Shown: positions 33,551 through 42,006, numbered from the stretch's first letter. The stretch: DNA of 64,000 nt from Synergistaceae bacterium (GCA_018436725.1 JAHDKT010000026.1:94842-158841), one strand, 5' to 3'. The notes: generated by a model not told the origin, from the letters alone. Made by a program: numbers and translations.

Positions 33551-34834
33551 TTATCTCAAAAAGTGCAGCGGCCAGAGGGACAGCATCGGCACGTAGGTGA
33601 TCAGCAACACAGCGGCCAGGTTCCAGAGGACAAACGGCAGCGACCCCCTCAGGACTTTTTCGAAAGGCGTCTTGCAGATGTTCGACGCGACGAAAAGATC
33701 GACGCCCATGGGGGGCGTGGCCATTCCGAGGGCGAGATTAGCCACGACGAAGGTTCCGAAATGGATCGGATCGACTCCGATCTTCAGCGCCAGAGGAAGG
33801 AAAATCGGACAGAAGATAAGAATATTGGAGAGCGTGTCGATGAACATTCCCCCGATCAGGAAAACGACGTTGAACAGCAGCAGGATCAGGTACTTGTCCG
33901 TCGTCAGCGAAAAAATCAGAGTCGAGATGAGGTTGGGAACATCCTTCATATGGAGAAGGCGTGCGAACGCGCTCGCCGCGCCCATAAGGAAGATGCACGA
34001 TCCCGTGATGACCGCCGCCTCGATCATCGCTGTGCAGAGTCCTTTAAAAGAAAGCCCGCCCGTGGCAAAGCCAAGCACTATGGCGTAGGCGACCGCGACG
34101 ATACCGGCCTCGGTCGGCGTAAAAATTCCAGTGTAAATTCCGCCGAGGATAATCATGGGCATCAGCAGAGCGGACTTCGCGTGCCATATCCGTCCGAGTA
34201 TCCAGCTCGCTCCCCCGGCCCGAGGCATCCCTGCGTACCCTCGTTTTCTGGAGATGTAAACAACCGGGATCATAAGGAATATACCGACAAGAATTCCCGG
34301 AAACAGCCCGGCGATGAAAAGATCCGTGATGGAGACGCCGCTGTTCACTCCGTAGACGATCATAGGAACGCTCGGGGGGATAAGCACGCCGATGCCTCCG
34401 GCACAGGCGAGGAGTCCGCCCGAAAAACCTACGCCGTAACCTCTGGATATCATCGCGGGAAGAATCAGCGTTCCTATCGCGGCGACGGTCGCCGGTCCCG
34501 AACCGGAAACGGCGCCGAAGAAGACGCAGGCAACTATGGCCGCGATCCCCAGACCTCCGGGAAAGTCGCCCGCGATTGCCTCGGCGAGATCGGTCAGTTT
34601 TTTCGCGATTCCTCCATGCGACATGAGCGTGCCCGCCAGAATGAAGAATGGCAGGGCGAGCAGCGTGAACGAGTCCGCCGTCACCACCATTCTCTGACCG
34701 ACGAAAAACATGACCCGATCAAGCCCGCCTGGTATCCAGGGAACGAAGGCAAGGCAGCTGAAACCGATGGACGCAGCTATAGGAATACTCAGAAGAAGCG
34801 CCAGGAACATTCCGCCGAACACGGCGATCAACAT
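33551..34834 (-). CDS. TRAP transporter large membrane subunit (DctM type)
   Basis: This 427-residue protein has about twelve hydrophobic segments and the DctM pattern. It includes RMVVTADSFTLLALPFFILAG near 50, AVSGSGPATVAAIGTLILPAM near 110 and FTPTEAGIVAVAYA near 240. It forms the sodium-coupled import channel with DctQ, fed by the periplasmic DctP protein. It lies 13 bases after the small subunit gene. From the operon, the probable substrate is a hydantoin, ureide or N-carbamoyl acid, but this is inference. Confidence 0.93.
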   Translation of the reverse strand: MLIAVFGGMFLALLLSIPIAASIGFSCLAFVPWIPGGLDRVMFFVGQRMVVTADSFTLLALPFFILAGTLMSHGGIAKKLTDLAEAIAGDFPGGLGIAAIVACVFFGAVSGSGPATVAAIGTLILPAMISRGYGVGFSGGLLACAGGIGVLIPPSVPMIVYGVNSGVSITDLFIAGLFPGILVGIFLMIPVVYISRKRGYAGMPRAGGASWILGRIWHAKSALLMPMIILGGIYTGIFTPTEAGIVAVAYAIVLGFATGGLSFKGLCTAMIEAAVITGSCIFLMGAASAFARLLHMKDVPNLISTLIFSLTTDKYLILLLFNVVFLIGGMFIDTLSNILIFCPIFLPLALKIGVDPIHFGTFVVANLALGMATPPMGVDLFVASNICKTPFEKVLRGSLPFVLWNLAAVLLITYVPMLSLWPLHFLR

Positions 34835-34847
34835 AGCGCCACCACCT

Positions 34848-35348
34848 TCATAATAGATTTTCCCCTTCAGGCGCGTTCTTACCTAGCAATAGCGGAAGCA
34901 GTTCCTTCTGGACGACGCGGAAAGCCATCAGGAGAAAGATCGCCGGCCCCAAGGCGAAATACGTCCATGTCGGCATCCCCATCGCCGCAGTTGTCTGCGC
35001 GCTCTCGAACTGAAGGCGCGTAATATCGAAAGAGTATTTGACGACGAGCAGAATGAATGCCAAAAAGGCTGCGGCGGCGAAAAAGGAGAGAACTCTTCTC
35101 AATCCGGAAGGAAGAAGGGCGTGAAGCGCCTCGACCTTGACATGCTGACGCCGTTTCGCGCATAAAGAGAAGCTGACGAGGCTGAGAGCCACGAAAAGAA
35201 TGCGCATCATCTCCTCGGACCAAGAATGGACGGAGCGGAGGATGTAGCGTGAGAATACCTGCTCCATACCTATCAGGAGAATCGCGGAGAAAAGGAGGAT
35301 GACGAGCGCTTCCTCGAAATAACGGTCCACAATACGCACAATGCTCAC
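34848..35348 (-). CDS. TRAP transporter small membrane subunit (DctQ type)
   Basis: This 166-residue protein has four hydrophobic segments and the DctQ-like motif VFSRYILRSVHSWSEEMMRILFV near residue 35. It pairs with the DctM subunit immediately downstream. The start is a GTG at 35348, about 9 bases after GGAGG; an upstream in-frame start at 35399 would run through the intercistronic hairpin and is rejected. Confidence 0.88.
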   Translation of the reverse strand: MSIVRIVDRYFEEALVILLFSAILLIGMEQVFSRYILRSVHSWSEEMMRILFVALSLVSFSLCAKRRQHVKVEALHALLPSGLRRVLSFFAAAAFLAFILLVVKYSFDITRLQFESAQTTAAMGMPTWTYFALGPAIFLLMAFRVVQKELLPLLLGKNAPEGENLL

Positions 35349-35369
35349 GACAACGCACCTCCGTACCAG

Positions 35370-35397
35370 GCCGGGAGGGAGAACGCCCCCTCCCGGC
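35370..35397 (-). other. Intercistronic hairpin between dctP and dctQ of the first TRAP operon
   Basis: GCCGGGAGGG (35370-35379) and CCCTCCCGGC (35388-35397) are perfect 10-bp arms with an 8-base loop. The hairpin begins 10 bases after the dctP stop. With no T-run it is more likely an mRNA stabiliser or partial terminator that raises the binding protein over the membrane subunits. Confidence 0.6.
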
Positions 35398-35407
35398 AAA
35401 GATGTTC

Positions 35408-36424
35408 TTAACTGTTGGGAGCCTCTTCCGGATACGCCTCCTGGAACTTCATGATGCGCTCGTACATCGCCATGTCGATGTCGGCTTTGTGATCTTCAAG
35501 AACAGACTTCGTGGCCTCGCGGAAACCCTTTCTCTGTTCGGCGGTGAGTTCGATTATCTCGGGAGCGCCGGCGGCCTTGAATTCGTCGAGTATCTTCTTG
35601 TTGTTGGCGAGCACGTTGTCCTGCTCCCAGCGACAGGTTTCGTCGACAGCCTTTAGGAGAACAGCCTTTTCATCGGCCGAAAGAGCATCCCACGATTTCT
35701 TGGACATGACTATGAGCATCGGGTCGAGAATATGTCCGTCCGTGGTGATGTATTTCTGTACTGTATGGAACCCCTGCGATTTGATGTTCTCGAATGTGTT
35801 TTCGCCCGCGTCGATCACACCCTGCTGCAACGAGGTGAAGACTTCGCCGAAGTCCATCGGGATGGGATTGGCTCCCATGGCCTTGAATATAGCCATACGG
35901 ATAGGAGCGGGTTCGGTTCGGATTTTAACGCCCTTCAGATCTTCGGGGGAACGGATGGCGATATTGCTGTGCGTGTGGCGCCACCCCATGATGAAGAACC
36001 CAAGAGGCTGTATCCCCTTTTCTTCGAGAGGTTTGACCACTTCCATCGCGAGTTCGCTGTTGACGAAATCGAGCCCGGCTTTTTCGCTCTTGAAGAGGTA
36101 CGGGATGTCGAACACCGTAACGGCTTTCGTGAAGGGTGCGAGAAGTCCAGTCGATATGATCCAGAAATCGGTGACCCCCTGCTGGATCTGCTCTATGCCT
36201 TCACGGTTGTTTCCGAGGGCTCCGGCCCCCATGACCTGAACCTTCATCGTTCCGTTCGAATGCTTTTCCAGGAACTCCGCAAACTTTTCTCCAGCCTGCG
36301 CGAAGGTCACCAGAGGCTGTCCGGTATGCCCCATTACGAACTCCCTTGCGAAAGCCGCCTCGGAAAACAAAACGCACAATGCTGCAAGAAAGATGGAAAC
36401 CCGCAAAAATCGCATCTTTTTCAT
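35408..36424 (-). CDS. TRAP transporter substrate-binding protein (DctP type)
   Basis: This 338-residue periplasmic protein has a signal peptide (MKKMRFLRVSIFLAALCVLF, cleavage after AFA). The DctP fold has GVKIRTEPAPIRMAIFKAMGANP near residue 165 and FGEVFTSLQQGVIDAGENT near 190. The Arg in the first motif normally binds a ligand carboxylate. The protein should capture an organic acid for the DctQM subunits encoded next. It follows the racemase gene on the same strand. Confidence 0.93.
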   Translation of the reverse strand: MKKMRFLRVSIFLAALCVLFSEAAFAREFVMGHTGQPLVTFAQAGEKFAEFLEKHSNGTMKVQVMGAGALGNNREGIEQIQQGVTDFWIISTGLLAPFTKAVTVFDIPYLFKSEKAGLDFVNSELAMEVVKPLEEKGIQPLGFFIMGWRHTHSNIAIRSPEDLKGVKIRTEPAPIRMAIFKAMGANPIPMDFGEVFTSLQQGVIDAGENTFENIKSQGFHTVQKYITTDGHILDPMLIVMSKKSWDALSADEKAVLLKAVDETCRWEQDNVLANNKKILDEFKAAGAPEIIELTAEQRKGFREATKSVLEDHKADIDMAMYERIMKFQEAYPEEAPNS

Positions 36425-36520
36425 ATCTATGTCGCCTCCTTTTTGATTGCGGTACGTTGCCGAACACCTGAAAGATCTCGAATTTTCCCTACATCGCCCT
36501 CCCTTCGCGCGCCACGTGCG

Positions 36521-37210
36521 TTATCTTTTTCCGAACGTATCGTCGTACCGTCTCCTTTTGCTTATCGAGACGCCGTACTTCACCAGCCCCGAGGCGATGA
36601 TCAACGCGCAAATCACTCCATCCAGGACCGGGACGCCCAGCTCGCGCTCCATACGCTTGTCGAGCCCCGCGAAACCGGCGCATCCAAGTACCAGGACCTC
36701 CGCCATGTCATCCTCCACGGCCCGCCTCCCCGCAGCGATCAGCCTGCCCGCTTCGTCCGGCTCCTTTTCGATGCTCGCAGGTCGAACGGAGGCCATGTCT
36801 CTGGAGAGACCGTACTTGTCTATCAACGCCTTCTTGTTGGGCACTGTGCGCTCGACGGGAGCGATCACGGAGAAGCTGTGTCCCAGCATGGTTGCCATCT
36901 TCATCGAAGCCTCGGCTATGCCGACGACGGGCTTCGTCGTGATCTCCTTCATCAGGTCGATGTTGGGATCTCCGTGACAGGCGATGACAAACGCGTCGAA
37001 AGCATCCTGGTTTTCGCGGAGCAGCGCGATCATCCCGGGCGCGGCAAGCGCATGATCCTCGTAGGTGGCGATGAACGGCGACGTCCCCGGCGTCGGGACG
37101 GTGACGATGTCCATATCGCCGCCCGCGAAAGCGCACGCGTTCCTGTGAATCGCTTCCGTCATTTCCAGGCTGCTGTTCGGATTGATCACCAGTATTCGTG
37201 GTTTCGCCAT
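36521..37210 (-). CDS. Asp/Glu/hydantoin racemase family protein
   Basis: This 229-residue member of the cofactor-independent racemase family carries the two catalytic cysteine sites, FVIACHGDPNID near residue 78 and EVLVLGCAGFAGLDKR near 188. NPNSSLEMTEAI at the N-terminus is typical of hydantoin racemases. Set between a cyclic amidohydrolase (7-base gap) and a TRAP transporter, it probably epimerises a 5-substituted hydantoin or a related intermediate. This lets a stereospecific hydrolase use both enantiomers. Confidence 0.88.
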   Translation of the reverse strand: MAKPRILVINPNSSLEMTEAIHRNACAFAGGDMDIVTVPTPGTSPFIATYEDHALAAPGMIALLRENQDAFDAFVIACHGDPNIDLMKEITTKPVVGIAEASMKMATMLGHSFSVIAPVERTVPNKKALIDKYGLSRDMASVRPASIEKEPDEAGRLIAAGRRAVEDDMAEVLVLGCAGFAGLDKRMERELGVPVLDGVICALIIASGLVKYGVSISKRRRYDDTFGKR

Positions 37211-37217
37211 AACGCGC

Positions 37218-38606
37218 CTACTTCCACTCGGGGCGCATCACCTTGCCCCACCCCTCGGCCGAATCGTCGATCTTCCGGTCCCTCATGACGATCCTGCCGC
37301 GAACGATCGTGTGGACGGGTCTGCCAACCAGCCGGAATCCGTTGTACATGGGGGAGGTGTCCCGTGAATGCGTGACGAACTCCTTGTTGTTCACCGTGTA
37401 CTCGTTCTCCATGTCGACGATGACGAAGTCGGCGTCTCCGCCCGTGCGGATCGCGCCTTTGCGCGGCCACAGGCCGAAGATCCTCGCCGGATTCTCGCAG
37501 AGAAGCTGGACCATGCGCCGCATGGAGAGCTTCCCGTCGCGCACCGCGGTGAGCATCAGCGGAAGCGTCATCTCGATGCACGCGGGCCCCGCCGCGGCGG
37601 TGAAGATATCCTTCATTCCCTTCTCCTTCTCGGAGACCAGGAAGGGACCGTGGTCGCTGCCGATGAAATCGACCGAGCCGTCCACGACGTACTTCCAGAG
37701 TTTTTCCATGGACTCCCGACTGCGAAGCGGGGGATTCCCCTTGGCGTACGGGCCGTATTTGTCGATGGCTTCTTCCGTGAGAAAGAGGTAGTGCGGGCAG
37801 GTCTCGAGATAGACGTCCATCCCGTCGAGTTTCGCCCTCTTCACCAGCTCCGCGGCCTCGGGGGTGGAGATATGCGCGAAGCTCACCCGCGTTCCGGTCT
37901 CCTTCGCGAAGAGGATGAGCTTCGCCACGGTCTCGATCTCGGTGATCGGGGGACGGGATTTGTAGTGATACTCGAAGCTCGTCTTCCCCTCGGCCCTGAA
38001 CTGCCGTATCAACCGCTGAATGATGTCGTTGTTTTCCGCGTGGACGGTGAGAATAAGCCCGGTTCTGGCGACCGCGCGGAAACCGTCCAGCATCTCGCCG
38101 TCGTTTGCCATCGTGAGCCCACGGAACTCCTCGTCCCGCCCCTCCGGAGGCTCGTGGAGGAATGTTTTGAACGCGACGATCCCCTCCTTGGCAACCTTTT
38201 CCACTTCTTCGGGGAACTCGGCGCCGGCGGCCCCGAAAAACGCATAGTCGACAAGCGCCTGCGGTTCGGCCACCTTCACCCGGTTCCTCAGAATCTCGGG
38301 GGAATAGGGAGGGGGAGATGAGATAGGATGCTCCAGGAAGCACGTCACGCCTCCCGCCGCAGCGGCCTTCGTCTCGGTGACGAAAGTGCCGCGTTCCCTG
38401 TGCCCGGGGTCGCGGACATGCACGTGCGTATCCACGACGCCCGGAAGCACAGGCTTCCCTCCCGCGTCGAGCACGTTTTCCGCTTCGGGAAGGTACTCGT
38501 CGCTGCAAACGGCGACCGTTTTACCGTCATGAACCGCTACCCCGCCGTGAAAAAACTCTCCGTCGACGTACACCTGTCCGTTTCGAATCACAAGATCAGC
38601 TTTCAC
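37218..38606 (-). CDS. Cyclic amidohydrolase (hydantoinase/allantoinase/dihydroorotase family), copy 2 of a tandem pair
   Basis: This 462-residue metal-dependent hydrolase opens a cyclic amide ring. The full metal set is present: His61 and His63 in DTHVHVRDPG, carbamylated Lys147 in GIVAFKTFLHEPP, His189, His245 and Asp318 in FIGSDHGPF. The sequence is closest to allantoinase/dihydroorotase-like members. With racemase and carbamoylase in the operon, a hydantoinase role is likely. The start is GTG at 38606, 9 bases after GGAGG. It is paralogous to the gene upstream, with the metal ligands at nearly identical residue numbers. Confidence 0.88.
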   Translation of the reverse strand: MKADLVIRNGQVYVDGEFFHGGVAVHDGKTVAVCSDEYLPEAENVLDAGGKPVLPGVVDTHVHVRDPGHRERGTFVTETKAAAAGGVTCFLEHPISSPPPYSPEILRNRVKVAEPQALVDYAFFGAAGAEFPEEVEKVAKEGIVAFKTFLHEPPEGRDEEFRGLTMANDGEMLDGFRAVARTGLILTVHAENNDIIQRLIRQFRAEGKTSFEYHYKSRPPITEIETVAKLILFAKETGTRVSFAHISTPEAAELVKRAKLDGMDVYLETCPHYLFLTEEAIDKYGPYAKGNPPLRSRESMEKLWKYVVDGSVDFIGSDHGPFLVSEKEKGMKDIFTAAAGPACIEMTLPLMLTAVRDGKLSMRRMVQLLCENPARIFGLWPRKGAIRTGGDADFVIVDMENEYTVNNKEFVTHSRDTSPMYNGFRLVGRPVHTIVRGRIVMRDRKIDDSAEGWGKVMRPEWK

Positions 38607-38745
38607 CGCAAAAAACCTCCTTCGACTGAATACACCTCGTTCTGAACGCTCCTGCGCGATCTCTCCCAAAAAACGCTCAAGTTCCTTCTTCGCTCCTCCG
38701 TCCGCGCTGGAAAAACGCCCATCCGCTCGCAAACGACACAACCGA

Positions 38746-40125
38746 TCAAGAAAACACGTTTTCCCCCCACCCGAAGCGAGGAACGGGTTCGCTCCTTCGG
38801 GAATACACGATACGTCCCCTTACCAGCGTCATCTCCGCCCTTCCGAAAAGCCTCCGCCCCTCGTAAAGACGCGCGATTTCTCTGCCGGCAGTCTTCATAC
38901 AGCTGCGCTCGACCTGGAAAGATGCATCCGGGTCGAGCGCGACAAGATCGGCATCCGCCCCGATCGCGAGCGCTCCTTTTTTCGGATGGATACCAAAAAT
39001 CCTGGCTGCGTTCAGCGAGTGCAGCTCCACCATTCTCTCCAGAGAGAGCATCCCCTCCCTGACGGCGGTGATCAGCAGCGGAAGGCGTTCCTCGAAGCCG
39101 ACGGATCCTGCGGGAGCGGTAAAAATATCCTGCACGCCGGGCTCTTTTTCGGAGATCAGAAACGGCCCGTGGTCGCTTCCGATAAAGTCGACCGTTCCAT
39201 CCCTGACGAAATCCCAGAGACGTTCTTTGGTTTCCCTGTTTCTGATGGGGGGATTGAACTTGGCGAAAGGACCGAGAGGAGCGACGCTCTCCTCGTCGCA
39301 GAAGAGATACTGGGGGCAGGTTTCGGCGAAAACGGGATACCCCTCCCTCTTCGCGCTTCGTATGCGCTCCATGGCCTCCGGCGTGGAAACATGACAGACG
39401 CTTATTCGGGCGCCTGTCGAACGGGCGTACAAAATGACCTTTTCCACGGCTGCAACCTCGGAGACGGGAGGACGCGACGCTCCGTGCGAAAGGAAATCCA
39501 CAGCGCCGTCGGCTCGCAGCCTCTTCGTCAGCATCTGAACGATGGAGTCGTTCTCGGCGTGCACGGCGCATATCTTCCCGGTGCGCGCAATCGCGGCGAG
39601 GCCCTCCAGGAGATTGCCGTCGTCCTCCATGCACGTGCCGATGAACTCCTCCTCCCGGCCTCGGGGAGGCTTGAAAAGAAATGTCTTGAAGGCGACGATG
39701 CCGGCATCGGCCAGCGAGGGGATCTGGTCGAGCCTGTTCCCTGCGGCGCCGTAGAAGGCGAAATCGACGACGGACTGCGCGGAAGCGCAGCGCACTCGAT
39801 CGCGCACTATCTCCGCCGAATACTGCGGCGGGCTTGAGATAGGCATCTCGAAAATCGTAGTGATTCCTCCTGCGGCGGCGGCAAGCGTCTCGCTCGCGAA
39901 CGTTCCCCGATCGCGCCTGCCGGGGTCGCGAACGTGCACATGCGTGTCGACGCCTCCAGGAAGCAGGGTCAGGCCGTTGAGGTCGATCTCTTCCGCTCCG
40001 TCCGGAAGATACGCATTGCCCCCCAAACAGACGATACGCCCGTCCCGGATCGCCACACCTCCGTCCGAGAGACATCCGGAGGAGAAAAAACGCCCGTTGC
40101 GCAGGACTGTATCGGCTCGACTCAT
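38746..40125 (-). CDS. Cyclic amidohydrolase (hydantoinase/allantoinase/dihydroorotase family), copy 1 of a tandem pair
   Basis: This 459-residue paralogue of the downstream gene has a complete metal centre: His62, His64, Lys147, His189, His245 and Asp318. It differs in ring-proximal segments, such as TTIFEMPISSPPQYSAE where the other copy has TCFLEHPISSPPPYSPE. The two may therefore open different rings. Its ATG overlaps the IclR regulator stop as ATGA. The 139 bases after it hold no obvious element. Gene duplication followed by specialisation is the simplest explanation. Confidence 0.88.
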   Translation of the reverse strand: MSRADTVLRNGRFFSSGCLSDGGVAIRDGRIVCLGGNAYLPDGAEEIDLNGLTLLPGGVDTHVHVRDPGRRDRGTFASETLAAAAGGITTIFEMPISSPPQYSAEIVRDRVRCASAQSVVDFAFYGAAGNRLDQIPSLADAGIVAFKTFLFKPPRGREEEFIGTCMEDDGNLLEGLAAIARTGKICAVHAENDSIVQMLTKRLRADGAVDFLSHGASRPPVSEVAAVEKVILYARSTGARISVCHVSTPEAMERIRSAKREGYPVFAETCPQYLFCDEESVAPLGPFAKFNPPIRNRETKERLWDFVRDGTVDFIGSDHGPFLISEKEPGVQDIFTAPAGSVGFEERLPLLITAVREGMLSLERMVELHSLNAARIFGIHPKKGALAIGADADLVALDPDASFQVERSCMKTAGREIARLYEGRRLFGRAEMTLVRGRIVYSRRSEPVPRFGWGENVFS

Positions 40126-40913
40126 ACCGATTCACCGCTTTGTCGGTCCATAAAACCAATCTTTTTTCTCATGCTCTCAGCAGTTTCAAGAACGGCCTGT
40201 ATCATCCGCGCAAGCTCTTCTCCCTTCGCCCGGTGTTCGGGCATCGCAATTCCCACGCTCCCGTAGGAGTTTTCATTCGGGAAGAAGAGAGGCGCCGCGA
40301 TCCCGGTGACTCCGGGGTCGACTGCGCCGGTGGACACGACGTACCCTTTTCTGCGCAGAAAAAAATATCTTTCAAGGATTTTCTCCGGATCGGTTTCCGT
40401 TGCCGTGGTAAACGGCTGAAGAGGGTTTTTTGCGATGAAGGCGCGGACGCTTTCCTCGGGCATACCGATGAGCACGGCGAAACCTGTGGCGCCTGCGTAG
40501 AGCGGAAAGTGCTGCCCTATCTCGGAGGAGATTTTCAAACGCTGCGACGACTCGATCTTATCCACGCAGACCGCGGCGATATCGTCGGACATGGAGAGAA
40601 TGGCCGTCTCTCCCGTTCTTTGCGCCAGTTCTTCAAGCAACGGACGAAGCGCGGCGCACGACGAAAGCTCCTGGTCGGCAATACGGCCGAGCGTCAAGAC
40701 CTTGATGCCAAGAGTATACTTCTCGGTTCCTGGGAGCTTTCGGAGCCAACCGGCGCTCTCAAGAGTAACAACCAGACGATGCACGGTACTTCGATGAAGC
40801 CCCACTCTTCGAGCTATTTCGGGAATAGCCAGCGCAGGACGCGCTTCGGCGAAAGCCTCCAATATTCCGAGAGAGCGCAGAATCGATTGATTCAAATACC
40901 TTGAAGGGTCCAT
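40122..40913 (-). CDS. IclR-family transcription regulator
   Basis: This 263-residue regulator has an N-terminal winged helix (about 8-70, LAIPEIARRVGLHRSTVHRLVVTLESAGW). The C-terminal IclR effector domain includes YAGATGFAVLIGMPEE and the GAVDPGVTGIAAPLF loop. It is the first gene of the hydantoin operon and is ATGA-coupled to the first amidohydrolase, so it probably regulates that operon and itself. AGGAGG precedes the ATG. A strong promoter and a small palindrome lie upstream. Confidence 0.9.
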   Translation of the reverse strand: MDPSRYLNQSILRSLGILEAFAEARPALAIPEIARRVGLHRSTVHRLVVTLESAGWLRKLPGTEKYTLGIKVLTLGRIADQELSSCAALRPLLEELAQRTGETAILSMSDDIAAVCVDKIESSQRLKISSEIGQHFPLYAGATGFAVLIGMPEESVRAFIAKNPLQPFTTATETDPEKILERYFFLRRKGYVVSTGAVDPGVTGIAAPLFFPNENSYGSVGIAMPEHRAKGEELARMIQAVLETAESMRKKIGFMDRQSGESV

Positions 40914-40937
40914 GACTGCCTCCTGTCTTACTTAGTG

Positions 40938-40948
40938 AGACGATGTCT
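40938..40948. promoter_or_regulatory. Small palindrome at the IclR transcription start
   Basis: AGAC-GAT-GTCT is an inverted repeat located about 14 bases after the -10 box of the operon promoter. It is a candidate autoregulatory operator, but its shortness limits confidence. Confidence 0.3.
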
Positions 40949-40961
40949 GATTATATAAGAT

Positions 40962-40990
40962 ATTATAGCTTTTCCCCTGCTATCGGTCAA
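40962..40990 (-). promoter_or_regulatory. Sigma-70-type promoter of the hydantoin operon
   Basis: On the minus strand TTGACC and TATAAT are exactly 17 bases apart, about 50 bases before the IclR start. It is a near-consensus match and probably drives all nine genes to 31371. Confidence 0.7.
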
Positions 40991-41131
40991 CGATTTTCCA
41001 CCGTGCATTTTTCGATTATGCATCCTCCTTTTCCAGGGAGTGTATCTTTGGATGCGAACCGCGAATCTCTCCCCTCGATTTTGTGCGGGCCGATGCGTTA
41101 CAATGTTGTTGAAACGAAAGGGGGAAGCGGT

Positions 41132-41544
41132 ATGACGGACTTTTTTACAACTCTTTCTCCGGCGGAGAAAGGTACAGGGCGCTCGCTCCCCGAAAAGACG
41201 GTCCGGTTGATAGCGGAGCGTTGTGGATGCGACGAGCGCGTCGGTCTATCTGCTCGGTAGCACCGCTCGGGGGACGATGAGCCCCGACAGCGATGTCGAC
41301 ATCGGCGTTCTTCCCGCCCCGGGAGAGGTCTTCCCTTGAACTCGCGGAATTCACCGCGGAACCGTCGTTCGAAACGGGGTACGTTATCGACGCCGGGCTC
41401 GTCGACGGAATGGACCTTGTCTACGCGAACGAAGCGCTGGGCGGGATGCGTCTTTTCGTCCGGGAAGGGAAGACGACGGCACTGCGCCCCATGTACCTTC
41501 GCTTTTGCGAGGACAGAAAGGAGGTCGTCGATGCCTACGGTTGA
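41132..41544 (+). pseudogene. Broken MntA-type nucleotidyltransferase antitoxin
   Basis: The ATG at 41132 has a good AAGGGGG site, but the frame is broken twice. Frame one (MTDFFTTLSPAEKGTG...) ends at 41260. The core motif, VYLLGSTARGTMSPDSDVDI, is in the next frame, which stops at 41339. The C-terminal part (ELAEFTAEPSFETGYV to VVDAYG) continues in the third frame to 41544. The GSxARG...SDxD motif is that of MNT-domain antitoxins, which AMPylate HEPN toxins. Two frameshifts within about 110 bases mark decay; sequencing error is the alternative. Confidence 0.75.
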
Positions 41545-41737
41545 CGATGTGTGCAGGAACAAGGCCTCCATCATCGAGCGGACGCTGCGCCGGATGAAGG
41601 AAGAATATACCGCCGACCCGGAGCTGAAGAGCTTCACGCACATCGACGCCATCACGCTGAACATCGAACGAGCTTGCCGGACCGCTATCGACGCGGCGTG
41701 CGCCTTTCGTCTTTACGTAGCTTTATTATGTCAATAA
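41531..41737 (+). pseudogene. Truncated HepT-type (HEPN, DUF86) toxin
   Basis: The 68-residue frame starts at ATG 41531, six bases after AAAGGAGG, and overlaps the end of the MNT remnant as intact mntA-hepT pairs often do. Residues MPTVDDVCRNKASIIERTLRRM and DAITLNIERACRTAIDAA match the first helices of HepT. The usual length is about 140 residues, and the Rx4-6H RNase motif near the C-terminus is missing. It is therefore a non-functional remnant. Confidence 0.65.
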
Positions 41738-41776
41738 ACAGAAAAATGTCATCCTAAAAGATTCATTACAGCGCTC

Positions 41777-41805
41777 TTGACAATCCCGAAATGGCCCTGT
41801 AAGAT
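41777..41805 (+). promoter_or_regulatory. Sigma-70-type promoter for the ilv leader and operon
   Basis: TTGACA (41777-41782) and TAAGAT (41800-41805) are 17 bases apart, about 47 bases before the leader peptide start. Confidence 0.72.
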
Positions 41806-41851
41806 TACCGCCAATTTACACACACGACGCGAAAGCAAAGGAGGGATTCCC

Positions 41852-41950
41852 GTGAAGAAGGCAGCCGAAGTGTTGCGTACCGTTCTTGTTCTTGTAGTAG
41901 TACTTCTCGGTCGCTGCGGGGATTCTCCCGGAGTGCTTCTCGTCGTATAG
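41852..41950 (+). CDS. Branched-chain amino acid leader peptide (attenuation)
   Basis: This 32-codon frame starts with GTG, 6 bases after AAGGAGGG. Residues 11-19 are V-L-V-L-V-V-V-L-L and the last five are V-L-L-V-V, giving 16 Val or Leu in 32 with no Ile. It sits between a promoter and a terminator ahead of ilvC-ilvB. Ribosome stalling at Val or Leu codons would free an antiterminator that begins within the peptide's own coding sequence. This closely matches the logic of enterobacterial ilv leaders, although the peptide itself is not a recognised homologue. Confidence 0.82.
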   Translation: MKKAAEVLRTVLVLVVVLLGRCGDSPGVLLVV

Positions 41951-41985
41951 ACCGACGAAGAGTCCTCGACCGGGATCCCCGCAGC
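41913..41985 (+). promoter_or_regulatory. Antiterminator pairing of the ilv attenuator
   Basis: GCTGCGGGGAT (41913-41923) is an exact complement of 41975-41985. CCCGG (41927-41931) complements CCGGG (41970-41974), giving 16 pairs with one 3-base bulge. This pairing uses the 5' arm of the terminator at 41969-42000, so the two folds exclude each other. Confidence 0.8.
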
Positions 41986-42006
41986 AGCGGGGGTCCCGGT
42001 TTTTTT
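41969..42006 (+). terminator. Attenuator terminator of the ilv operon
   Basis: A 14-pair stem (41969-41982 with 41987-42000, one G-U pair) with an AGCA loop is followed by TTTTTT. It lies 19 bases after the leader stop and 88 bases before ilvC. Confidence 0.92.

Noticed and set aside
41223..41339. Programmed frameshifting in the MNT antitoxin
   Set aside because: Two shifts are needed, no slippery heptamer is evident, and the toxin partner is truncated, so decay is simpler.
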